64,000 bases of DNA from Chelydra serpentina (lineage: Eukaryota > Chordata > Testudines > Chelydridae): assembly GCA_037349315.1 (NCBI GenBank), contig JBAIAC010000014.1:29861001-29925000 (forward strand), read 5' to 3'. Each line of letters begins with the position of its first letter. The first letter of the stretch is position 1. A program made the position numbers and the translations under genes. This document shows, piece by piece, positions 31,495 to 43,300 of the stretch. The notes below the pieces were generated by a model, which saw nothing but the letters and a program-made list of their open reading frames with translations, made no database searches and was not told the origin of the DNA.

Positions 31495-31690
31495 TGTCTA
31501 CGCTGCAATAAAAGACCTGTGGCAGTGAGTCTCAGAGCCTTGATCAACCGACTTGGACTCGTGCTGTGGGCTAAGAGGAGCTCTTTTTAGCCCTGTAGCG
31601 GGAGATCGAGTCAGTTGACCCTGGGCTCTGAGACTTGCTGCTGCAGGTTTGTTATGGCAGAGTCAATGTACCTGTTGTCATGTCTGGACT
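31495..31690. mobile_element. hAT-type miniature element inside the AASDH 3'UTR
   Basis: GGCATGTCTACGCTGCAATA at the left belongs to the same family as 4271 and 63206; the body has GGACTCGTGCTGTGGGCTAA. The right side ends near TGTCATGTCTGGACTAGGG and is less clear. It brings an AATAAA (31507-31512) into the UTR. Confidence 0.6.
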
Positions 31691-31964
31691 AGGGAAAACG
31701 TGTGGTTTTCTTTTAAAATTTTGCCTATGTGCTGTTTAAAACATGATAGTGCTTAGTGGCAACAGTGTGTAATACTTTTTAAAATGTTACGTGGTCATGG
31801 TCAACATTAAACTCCCCCCAATCATGACCTCCGAACACCTTTTTAAGGTGTTCGTGTCTGCACTAGGTGAACATTAGTGCTAGCTAACATATTTTCAAAG
31901 TCAAGCTATTTTCCTAATCAAGAGAGGGCACTTGACTTAATGATTTCTCAGAATCACGTGTCTG

Positions 31965-31993
31965 AATAAAGCTGTATTTTGGTGAAAAATAAA
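31965..31993 (+). terminator. Candidate AASDH polyadenylation signals
   Basis: Two perfect AATAAA hexamers lie 23 bases apart (31965-31970 and 31988-31993). Downstream sequence TGTGTTCACTCTG and AACTGTTTCTGG is T/G-rich as expected for a cleavage region. A further AATAAA at 31507-31512 lies inside the inserted miniature element. Confidence 0.55.
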
Positions 31994-32009
31994 TGTGTTC
32001 ACTCTGACA

Positions 32010-33340
32010 TAACTGTTTCTGGCAATTTATATTGAATTTTGTGCCATGTGTCATGTCTAGCATGAAAATGGAAATAGCTTGTCTGTTTGGTCTCAAGTTT
32101 TCCAGTATTTGGTTTGGAAATTTGGGCTTTGTATTGACTGTATTAACATATAGATAACTGTGTCTCAGTGTGCCTACTGCACATGCATAGGCTGAGGTGC
32201 TCTGCCCTTCCTAGCAACTTCCCTTTGAGATTGCTACCGGCTGTGGGGAATCCTTCAGTGCCAATTATTCTATTCTGTATGGGTTTTTAAAATACATTCA
32301 GGAGGATGCAGCAGGGCCTGGGCCAGCCCCCACGGGGGGGGGGAGCGCCACCCAGCCCTGCTCCATCCCCAGCTTCAGCCCCGCTCCTGGCCCCGTCCCT
32401 GCTCTCCCCCCAGGGTTTTTTTTGGGGGGTGGGGGGGTGGGGGGGAGTAGGCAGACTGGTAAGCGGGGACATGAAGTGGAAAGTTAATCATTTTATGGTA
32501 TCTAGGGAAGCTAACCTAACTTGCAAGAATACACTGAATCTTCAGTTTTACACAGTGATCTAAGTCCATTAATAAATGCTTAGCCCAAAATAGTTGATTT
32601 GAACATTATGAACTTTAAACTGGAACCCATTCCAAAATTGTATGATTGTTATAAGCCCTTTTAAGCCCATGTTTGACTTTAAACACGGGGATAGTCCTAT
32701 AGATACCAATGGGTATGTCTACGCAGCATTTTGGAGCAAGTGGGCGCAAGCTCCAAGCCTGGGTCGACAGACTCAGCCTAGCGGAGCTTGCAGTAACGCT
32801 CTAAAAATAGCTGTGTAGACATTTTTGATCGAAGCCAGGCATGGCCGAGCCGCATGTGGCTCTTTTAGAGTTAGTGCGGCGTGCTGGGGCTTGGGCCTTC
32901 AGCCCCGCAGGAGGTGCCCAGACTCAGGGCTTCAGCTGCACATACACATTATAACAGGAAATTGCATCACGCAGTGCTGTGCAGACCTGGTGTGCTTGGG
33001 ATATACCTGCATTCTGCACAAAGGCTGTTCACTGTTCATAAGTCAGATTTCAATAGTTCTCTGAGTAATGATCTCTATTTGGATTCCAACCATGGGGTGC
33101 GCATGAATGCCATGTGCTGGAACCAGAACTGTTCATCGTAGTGTCCGTTGACCTGCATGTGCAGTCCGTGACCTGTCTCTGACTTTTACTAAAAATAACC
33201 CTGACAAAATGGAGGGGGGGGGGGTGTCCAGCAGGGAGTTGCTTGGCGCTCCGAGAGCCGCCTGCTGCCCGCAGTGGTTCAGCGCTCCAGGGGCCGCCTG
33301 CTGTGGTTCAACTCAACATGCCCAGCTGGTGGTTTGCTTT
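32010..33340. other. Intergenic: G/C-rich tract and repeat fragments, no gene
   Basis: 32306-32455 is a C-rich then G-rich low-complexity tract. 32705-32825 is a partial hAT miniature (GGGTATGTCTACGCAGCATT ... AGCTGTGTAGACA). 33060-33150 resembles LTR or DIRS debris. 33165-33310 holds GACCTGTCTCTGACTTTTAC and ACTAAAAATAACCCTGACAAA, another miniature-element end. It lies between the convergent genes. Confidence 0.5.
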
Positions 33341-33344
33341 TTTT

Positions 33345-33660
33345 TACCTTTCTCATAGGTCAGGTTTTCTAAAAAAAATGTGTTGATATCCTCTGGCTTC
33401 TCTGTAAATTATCCCCATATTTCCTAAAGTGTTCAAATCTAGGCACCTAGATTTGAACAGAGTACTCCAGCTCAGGCCTCACCAGTGCTGGGTAGAGTGG
33501 GACAGTTACCTCTCTTCTTATGTATGACACTACTGTTAATGCCTCCCAGAATATTAGCCTTTATTGCAACTGCATCACTGTGTTGACTCATTCAATTTGT
33601 GATCCACTTTGACCCCAGATCCTTTTCAGCCATACTTCTGCCAACTTGAGTACATGTAAA
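33345..33660 (-). mobile_element. CR1 LINE fragment, antisense
   Basis: GTACTCCAGCTCAGGCCTCACC, GCCTCCCAGAATATTAGCC and TGTGATCCACTTTGACCCC are the antisense of the CR1 3' coding region (RPHLEYC... side). It is short and decayed. Confidence 0.7.
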
Positions 33661-34089
33661 CATTCAATTTCCTGACAGGCTAGAAGGAGAGTAGGTAAGC
33701 TTGCTTTTGTAGCTTGACAAAGGTTTGAAACATTAATAATACTTAGTAATGGTATTGTAATGCATTAGACTTCGAATACAATAACCCATTTAAAAAAAGT
33801 TAGTAGTTTTTGTACTAAGCATTTACTAATTGGCTTGGATCATTGAGTAAAACTCAAGACTCAGTTCACATATGTCCAGATGTGAAGACATTTAGCTTAG
33901 TGACTTTTGAAACTCCTGCATGAACAATTAAAATGGTGCTGTTGAAATGAATTTTGTATTGTCATTTTTTCCCAGTTCAAAGTAACAAGCAGCAGTGATG
34001 TGAATTTGTTGAATCTGAATTTGCAGTCTCTCTCAATGACAAAAGCTGTATTGTAAACTCAGGAACCATTTTTTGTGTGTTTTAAAAAC

Positions 34090-37000
34090 AAACAGTTGTA
34101 GATTTTTTTTATTGAAATAGAACAACGTTTTCCAATAAATGGGACCATTTACATTAAAATCTGACAACCAAAATATGAAAATAAAATAGAAATTACACTA
34201 ATGTATCCCTTCATCATAGCTCTTGTAACTCAGTTTTATTGTTGATAAAAACACATAGCAAGACACCTGTAGCACTAAAAGTTCTATTTATAAATAAACC
34301 TGACCTATACCATTAACAGAAGGAGACAGTGAATGCATACATCATCTGATAATTTTCACTGGATTATAATTTAATAGGAATTAAAATGACATTAGTATAA
34401 GAAACAATTGCACTTTAAAACATTTTGAAAAATTAAAAAAGTACAGAAAACAAAAACCTCACAATTATACATTTTGTACATTACTATATGAACATAGAGG
34501 TTAATCATATATAACCTGTTCAGAAGAAATGGTATTTTGTATTTATAAATTACAAAAACATTGAGACCTTCTACATAGTGGTTCATTCAGTTTCTTAAAA
34601 CTTTTACTGATTTAAATAAATTCAGTAGTAATTATTTTATTTTACAGAATTCTGGCAATTTGTTCAGAAGACACAACAAAGCTAAAGCATAGTAACACGT
34701 CGTGGGTGTTTAGTGCAATTTTCTGTGTTGATTTTACATGAAATGTCAGTGTTGAACTTGTAGACTTTAGAAGTGTTTCCAAGTACTGTACATACTGCGT
34801 GCAATTTTTAGTATACTAGATACCCTACACTTGGAAAGACTCTGCTTTGAAACTTTAGATTACAACCATCCTTAATCAATTCAAACTGTGTTTTGTGTGC
34901 TATAAATGTGTCTAGTGTTGTTTTGGTAGGTCAGTTCATTTTGTCATGCAAAATAGAACCTACTTTTTGCTCTATAAATCATTAAACATGCTTTTCAGTT
35001 CCTTGATCCTGACTACTATTTTTTCTCTACCTTTGTGGTTGGCCTGTTCTTCTCCCTGCCGCCCCCCCCCCCCCCCCCCCCCGACTCCAAAACTGCATCC
35101 AAAATCCTGGTGTTGGATTTCAAGCAGTTTAGAGTTATAATTACAAGAACAACTCTATTGCACACTTCAAAACTGAGATGAGATATAAATGTGTACATTA
35201 AGAAGTGCTACTTTATGGGACTAATTAAACACACAAATATTATGGGCCAAATCCCCCCTTCAGATAACCACAGAGCTCCCATTGAAGTCCATAGGAGTTG
35301 TGTGCAGGTACCAGAGAGCTCACTTATTCCTCTGTGTGTAAAAATTTTAAATACTTAATGTGTTAGGAGCAAAGAGAGAGATTTTAAGAGTGGAACACTG
35401 ATTGTGCAAGAGCCACAAGAACAAATCTATTTCCAGCTGCACCTCTATTGAATCTGTTGTGTCTGTTGTGTTTGTGCTATTTTAACTGTGCTGCTGAACC
35501 TTTGTTTCCTACATAGGATGCAGTCTATTCAATAACTTTTGCTGACTAGCTTTTTTCAGTTCTTAGAACGAGGAGGACAGTACAGGGCTCATTGTTTTCT
35601 GCTTTATTTACAGTTTGCTCCCCTCCTTGTGCGATGTACAGCAATTTGGCTAAAGAAAAGTAATAATATAAAGAGTTATCAGATACATTATGTTGTAGTA
35701 ATGCAATTTCTCCTCTCTTCTTATTGAAATGCCTCCTCTTAAAATGCTGCAGACTTGGCTTATGGCTCAAAAGGAAACGTATGTGTTTAAACAGAGGGGG
35801 ATTTGCAGCAATATGCAAAGTTCATTGAAAACACAGGAATTTTTTTAAGGAAGATGAAGCTTGCTTTTTGTTGATGTACTTATTATGCATAAAAAGCCAT
35901 TTTTTAAAAAATGCATAACTTCCTGGGTAGCAAATTTAAGGATGCTAACATTTTTTATTACATTTTAAAGACTACTTTTAAAAATAAAAAAAAGATAAAG
36001 AACATTTCCACTTAACTACATGGAGAACAGTTAAAAAATATATATATTCAGCTGTAACAACTCATTCCTCCCACCCCTCCTGCGTAAGTAAATTTTTTAC
36101 TCAATTTTATAGCTGGGTTGTCTAGTACAAGGAAGGTAAGCGATTTGTCTTAAGTCACTCAGGGAACAACCTTTGCAAGAATTAGAAGTCTGAACCCGTT
36201 TTATTCTCTGTTAAGGAAACTGAATTTTAAATAAGTTACCACCTTGTCATGAGGATCCCAGTGTCTTGGTTTTCTGATTTTAAGCTTTTAGGCCCCAATC
36301 CTGCAAACATTTACACATGTCAACAGTCCCTTTGAACTCAAGGAAACTCTTTATGTATGTAAAGGTATGTAAAGCTACTCATGGACACAGATATTTGTAG
36401 GAATAGGGTCTTAGATGGCAAGTGCTCTGAGCACATGGATGCCTAATAATTGATTTTGCCTCTGAGTGAATGGGGAAAACACTTTTTGTATCCCTGCTCC
36501 ATCACTTTTTGTTTGGTTTTCATATGAATATGTTAACTAGAATGATGGGCACATGATTTACTCTTTTTTTGAGGAGGGAGGTACAGCTATTGTGTTGAGT
36601 CCCCAGCATCAAAGACAATAGTACCTCTGTAATTGGATGCTACCATCACTTGATATCACTTCATTCGCAGGTGGGAAGAAGTCTCCCAAAATGCCTTGGA
36701 TGGGGAGAGGTTTTCAAATTGCAAATAAACTGCATCAAACCATGAGTTCAGAAGCGACCATTGGGGCTAAGAGGAGGGAACATGCATTTTACATTCATTT
36801 TTTTATATCAGAGTGCCCAAAATCTTTTCTTTGTCTGCATGGAGAAGAGAGAGCCAAAACCTTAGAGTAAAATGCTCACAAAATTTTAAAGAGCTTTTGA
36901 TCTGAAGTTCTGGTCCCTCTTTTTATACTGGGCAAAACCAAAATCTCACATTTGAGCAGCACTGAATTTTGAGAAATTGGATCTGAACTGTATGGCTGGG

Positions 37001-37213
37001 CCCACTCTCTACCTAGTTTTTCAAAGCAAAGGGATCTATGATGTGAGCATACACTATAGTGAGCTAGAACGAATTGGTGATCAGTTCGGTTTTTAATCCT
37101 TCAGGGAATGCATTTAAATTTTGTTCAGTTTCTTTTGTCATGTGTAAAAAGCTAAATCAATAAAAAGGAGAAAACCACTAAGAAACAAAAGTAAAGAGCA
37201 AAAAGGTTACAGT
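34090..37213 (-). other. CRACD: CRACD 3'UTR (inferred, about 3.1 kb)
   Basis: This stretch is A/T-rich and unusually free of young repeats compared with everything around it, as expected for a conserved long 3'UTR. It holds a weak MIR-like remnant near 36100-36200 and a run of about 21 C at 35062-35082. A minus-strand AATAAA at 34113-34108 is followed by TGTTTGTTTTT, a good downstream element. The extent is inferred from these signals. Confidence 0.5.
34108..34113 (-). terminator. Candidate CRACD polyadenylation signal
   Basis: TTTATT on the plus strand reads AATAAA on the minus strand. It is followed within about 30 bases by a T/G-rich run. Other hexamers exist closer to the stop, so shorter transcript ends are possible. 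Confidence 0.4.
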
Positions 37214-37374
37214 TTACTTAATGATCTGCGGACAGTCACTCCAGGCTTTTGCTTTCCTCTTGGCTAGGGCCAGCCAGGCTGGTTCTGTAGACACAGGGTT
37301 AGCATCAGGAGTAGAGAATCTCTTGGTAACCTCTTTTGCTAATGGAGTTGATGGAACAGAATCTGAAATCTCCA
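37214..37374 (-). CDS. CRACD: CRACD terminal coding exon
   Basis: The exon follows TCAATAAACAG and reads [53 protein letters not shown], then TAA at 37216-37214. The last 25 residues are near-identical to human CRACD as recalled. The preceding intron is 7.2 kb and carries a pseudogene and a hAT miniature. Confidence 0.96.
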
Positions 37375-40300
37375 CTGTTTATTGATTTGGGAGAGAAAAA
37401 AAATAAAACAGATGAAACGGGCTACACTGTAGAATAATGGAGAATTATGAACTTCGTTGTGAATGTGTTCACAAAATGTATAGATAATGTATCTTTAAAA
37501 CTTTATCTGTAAGGTGCCACTGGACTCCTTGTTGTTTTTTAAAACTATAGTTCAGTCTTCCTTTTTTAGCCTTCTATATATGTTGAAAACTTAATTAATT
37601 TGGCTCAGATTTATAGATGAAAAAAATTGGTCATTTAAAATTGAACTAACCCACACACCTGAACATGGTTCTGTGCCGAAAAGTAACTCGGCGAACATGG
37701 AATGCTAGGACACTATTTTTACAGTCTCAATGGTTTTCAGAGCAAAGTTGCTCAGTTTATAAGTAAAAATGCTGTTTTTAATCTTGTCGTCAATCCTGGA
37801 ACCTCCCCCCGACCCCTCCCAAAAACTTGACAATCAAGCTAGATTCTTTCCTCCTTGTGTATAATCAATGACCAAGTTTCTGCAGTCACAGTTCTGCTCT
37901 CATATATATATATATATATCTGTGCAATTCCACTGTCTCCAAATTATGCCCTCAGACACCTAGGCAAATCAAGGTCAGTACATTTACACAGAAAAATGTA
38001 GCTCTGCAAGTTCTACTTAGTTATCAATTCTGATGTTACTGTTTAAGTAGGAATAGAATCTAGCTTCCCTGCCCATAGCTGCATGTCTGCAAGCTTAACA
38101 AGTACCAAAACCATTTATCACTAAAATAAACAGATATCTCTGAATATATACAAGTGGCGTATTGCCTTTTGCCTTTTACAGAGTCACTTTTCAGAGCAGA
38201 ACTGCATAAATATACTGCAGGAATCAGATGACAGCGTTATTAAATACTATAGTGCTGGATGCTATAGAAAAACCCTTAAATAGACAGGGTTTTGCAAGTC
38301 CATTATTCTGTGATACAGGGACAATCTCTGATTTACCCCCAATTATTTTATGACTAGAAATTTTAGAATACATTTCCTTGATCAAGGGATTAACCCAAAG
38401 CCTGTTGAATTCAATGGGCTTTGGCTAAGGCCTTAATAGGCTGGGAGTATGTGTAATTCCATGGGCAAGTTAATGATAGAAAGGCAAGGGAGGTGGCAGT
38501 TGAGTCAAAAAAAATCTACATAATCATAATTTCAATTACGCCACCCTCTGCAGTGTGGCAGAGGGGACTCGTCTGCTCCAGTTCCCGGTATTCTGGGTGG
38601 TGGAAATGTTTATAATCCAGCGTCACTGGAACTGGGTATCATTCAAAAGCCCTGTCTCCCATGAATATAATGGTATCAGACATGACAAACCTAGAACAAT
38701 TATGTAAATATATGTTCGAGAAAATGTTTAAAAATCAATTTAAAAAAAATTATACTTTAACGGAGGTATGTCAAACATGCAGCTCTCACAAAATTAAATT
38801 GTGGCACTCAACTGACAGTGTTGTATTATCAGTTAATGCTGAGAATACCTGATTAATTTTTTTAATGTTACAGATTACTAAAAGTGGAAGGAGTGCTTCA
38901 AGTTGATTTGTTGTCATTGGCAATAAAGAAACATTTCAGTGGTATTGAGTATCAGCTTTGTTTATTAAGCCAAAGGACTTGTAATGAGGCACTGGTTAAG
39001 ACAGCAGCATCCAGCCAGAAATCACTGGAATCCATCTGAAAACAGCATGCACGTAGTTACATAACATGTGTTACATTACGTAATTAATTAGAATCAAAGT
39101 AACTTATTACAAAAGACTTGATGATTTTTAGGTATCAATGGGGAGGTGAAGAGTACCAACTAGTAGCTGAAGAATACCACTTTGGAGGATACCACTGAAG
39201 AGGACCTGGTTAAAACACAACACTCAGTGGCACCTTACCTGCTATAAGAAGTGCACCCAATAACCTGAATTTGGCAAGGCTGGAGCAGAGGTACATCAAC
39301 CATCAGAAAAAAGTTGAAGATGCTGGGATAAGCGCCAGGTGTGGGCAAGACTTACCTTGTACTTGTATTGAGAAGATAACCACCTTCTTCTGCCCTAAAC
39401 TGAAAGCATGAAGGCATCCATGAAGCATACTGTATGAAGCAGTCACTATTTGTGAGAACGTTGCATGGAAAGTTAAGTTGGTGCATTGATCCAAAAGATA
39501 CCCATGTATCCCACAGAGTGCTGCACCAAGAATGTATCTAATGTGTTGTATCAAGAAAAAAGCAATACAAACAAATAGTGATTTTTACTACTGTAAAGTG
39601 TGAGACTCAGCTGGAGTTCATAAATTGCCTCAGGCTCTAATGGATGGGAAAGTGGTAGAGATGGCCAATGCAGAGGCTAAGTACAGAGAAAAATGTGCTT
39701 TGAATGAAAGTGAAGAGGAACGCATGCTTAGCAGATAGGATTGCTAAAAACTATGTCCATATCCCACAGTCCAATAACTGCTTTATAAGCCTATCTGCAG
39801 AAATGAATGAGTGCGTATGTCCTTAAAAGCTACAAAAGATGTGGTGTGAGAAGTGACAGCACTGATGTCAACAATAGTATGAAGACTCCAGATGCAGCTA
39901 CTAATTTATTTATTTATTTTGCAGAAAAGCATTTTGTCCTGCAGTACATAGGCGTTTCAAGGATCCATAGCTGATGCCAAACCTGAAACAATAATACCCC
40001 ATGATCCGTACTTCATTTTTAAGTGGTGCATTGATGGTTGCAGTGACTTCAGAACCAGCAAGCATGAAGGTAAGCAAGTGGAGCACAAGGCTGCCATTTT
40101 ATCGCAAAGCCTCATGGAAGAGTGCTTGAGTGAAAGGCAGGTTTCTAATATACACACAACAACTATGCGGTATATGCATAATCTACCACTACAAGTGGCT
40201 GTTGCTTTAACAATTCATTCCAAAACCCATAGTAAATTCCTCAAGCAGTTTAGGCACAGCATTGGCTTCTCCATTGATTACAACAAACTACTCCGAGTTC

Positions 40301-43300
40301 TCCAGGGATGTGGAAGAATTGCTTGAAGAATTTCATTGTTGCATGGCATAATGAAGCTGCTACCTCTCACCATTTCAGTGAAGTTTCTTCATAGTTCCTG
40401 TGAGGAGGCTGACACTAAAATTATCTTGAATGCCATCAGTGCCACAGAGGTACTACTAAACTCTGGATTTTTGCACAAGACACAGATGTTTTAGTGCTCT
40501 CTGTGAAATGCTACCCAAGATTTCTGCAAGATTGTTTTTGTGGCTGCTGCTGGGGAACAGAATTGCTGTATATCCCTCAGAAATGTGTTCCTATCCATTG
40601 GACCATTAAAAGCTACCACACTTCCAAGTTTCCATGCCCTTTCAGGATGTGACAATACTGGAAGGTTGGCTGAAAAGATTTGATTCATCCTCCAAAGACT
40701 CTCCTTGCTCGAAATGGCTGAGACCTTCACTGATGAGGTCATAGATGCACTGGAGATGTTCATATGCCGAGTTTACCATTTGAAGACCAGCATTACAGCA
40801 CATGTAGCTGGATGTTTTCCAAAAGCAGATGGAGAAAAACTGCCACTGACAAGGGTCGAGGGAAAATTCCATGCAGTGGAATGGCTCTAGGACTAAAGAA
40901 ACTACCCTTCCCAATGGGGCATGAATGGGTCTTGGAGAATGGACTGATCATGCCAGTTATGTATGAAATACCATGTGATCCACAGACAATCCTTCCGCTA
41001 ATTAAATGCTTGTGTCAAAGACCAGATGCTCACCACCCTGCAAATGTTTGGCCAGAAGTCTGCCTTGTACAGAGATGTGAGTGTGTTGTGCAGATGAGGA
41101 TCAGTGTGATGTGTCTAGCAGCGACGCCCTAGACTGAGATGATTTACACTGATTAACAAATGGTTTCAGTCTTACATGTCAAGGCTAACTTCACTAGGAT
41201 CAGTGAAAGATCAGTGTCTCTTTTTATGTAAGCAATGCATCGCTGTTAAAGTATCATTAAAAAAATGTTGATTTTTAAACATTTTCTTAATTAACTAAAT
41301 ATATATTCGTTCTAGGTTTGTCAGGGTTGGTACCATTGGGTTTGCAGGAGAAAGGACTTTTGAAAGATCCCCAACTCAACCCATTTCCAACAACATTGTA
41401 TTAAAATTTCCACCAACCAGAGGAGCTAGGAGGCAGCGAGTCGTCTCTCTCCCTTTACCCCGCTGCAAGTCTGACACCATTGGAATTATGATTCTGTAGA
41501 TTTTTACAAACCAGGTGACACCTCCCTTACCTTGCTGTTGCTAACTTGCCCACAAAATTAGATTTTACTACATTATGCTCCCACACTAAAAATGAACTAT
41601 ATAATCCCTGTCTTTATTTTCATGGCTCAGGTATAGTGCAAGCAGCCCTAGTCTGTCCCTGTCCAACCCTGACCTAAAGGAACCACCTCTAGATTGGCAT
41701 CACTGGAATAAGTATCAGATGTGGAGGCACTTTGTGTGGACAGCTGTGCACTATGTACTGGGCTGAGTCTGCCCAACTTATGGAACAGATTTTTAAAAAG
41801 AATCTATAACGGGAGGGTGAGGGGAACTCCCAAAACTTTAAAATCCTGTGGGAAACCATCTGCTTTTTAGAGAAACACTGATTAGTTTAAAAACTACTCT
41901 GACCCATTTTTTTGTCAGCAGGAATTCTATAAGCCTGCACAGCAGCTGATAGAGACTTTGGAAAGATGGTTACTTCAAAGGCTCTGCATAGAGAAGCAGA
42001 GTGTTTGAAATATCACTTTCCAAACAGCCTCTCTTGTAGCTGCTTTCAGTGCAAGGCTGAAGTATCTTGGTTTTCAAATATTTTTCAGTTCTTAACGATA
42101 TCTCTTAACATGCATAATGTCATATGGGAGGGTAGATCTGCCAAGTTCCAGTGTAGTCCTTTATATTAAATGACTTTACAGTCATAACCTTCATCAGCCA
42201 AACATGTCTATATTCATAATAAGCAGCTATGATACCTGTTATATTTGTTCTTCTAATATTGCTATTTGACCTCAGAGGTAAATAGTGACCAAGGTGAAAT
42301 CTAGTTCAATATATGCTTGAGGCACAATGAATTTTGATCAAAACAAGAGGTGTCAGCACAGGCATTGTTATATATTTCTGAAGGCATTCAGACTCTATTT
42401 GAAAATCTCTACATTATGAATTGCAAAAGAAGTTTTTCCTGTGAAACTCAGCTTTTAGGGAGGTGGGGCTGAGTTAGAGGCCCAGAAAAATAACTAGAAA
42501 ATAACTAGAAAAATAACAAAAAAATTAGCTTCCAATAATCTAATTGGGAACAAGTCTAGCATATAGTTGGTTGGCAGTTCAGAGGTAAATGTGTTTCACT
42601 GAATTCTTCTGCGATCAGTCAAGATATAGTCATTGGTATATATTGCCTGACTGGTTAATAATGTTACAGTGTTCATTATTATTGATCTATAAGGAATTAG
42701 ACAACACTAACTGAATTACTTCATCACTTTTCAGCCAGTTATAAACCATAATCTTTTGCATGTAGTAGTACAGAATATACAGACTCAGACTTACTTCTAC
42801 TGAGAATACATAAATCAGCTACTACGTAACTTTTAGCAACATTCCCTCAGCACATTTTTCTCCAAATAGTAAGTCATAGGAAGGCTATGTCAGAGGAGTT
42901 CTAACCAAAGAGCATTAGCAATACTTCATACTAATCCTTATTTTATTATAAATTACAGTACCTTACATTTTACACTAGTTATTCTTTGTAGTAGTAATGC
43001 TGCTTTTCATGTATATGTGAATAAGGAATCCCATTTCAGTTTAGCTTTAATTTATATCAGTGTATTATAGAATGCTATGATCTTGATAAAAACATACATG
43101 GGTCCTGCCTGATATCAATCAGTAAAATAAATCCTGGTCACTGCACCGTTGCCCTGATCAGCACAGCACGCTTGTTTTGTATCAGCTAATTGGTCTCTTC
43201 ATTGTATGGACAGGATCTAACAGAGAAACAGGCAAGGACACAAGTATGCTTTGTGGAGAAATATTTGAAAAGCCCTACTGATTATAGCCCTAACATAGCT

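Larger units (their letters stand above)
31332..32010 (+). other. AASDH: AASDH 3'UTR (inferred)
   Basis: This is unique sequence following the AASDH stop, interrupted by a hAT-type miniature element near 31495-31690. It probably ends just after the paired AATAAA signals at 31965 and 31988, which are followed by T/G-rich sequence. The end point is inferred, not observed. Confidence 0.6.
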
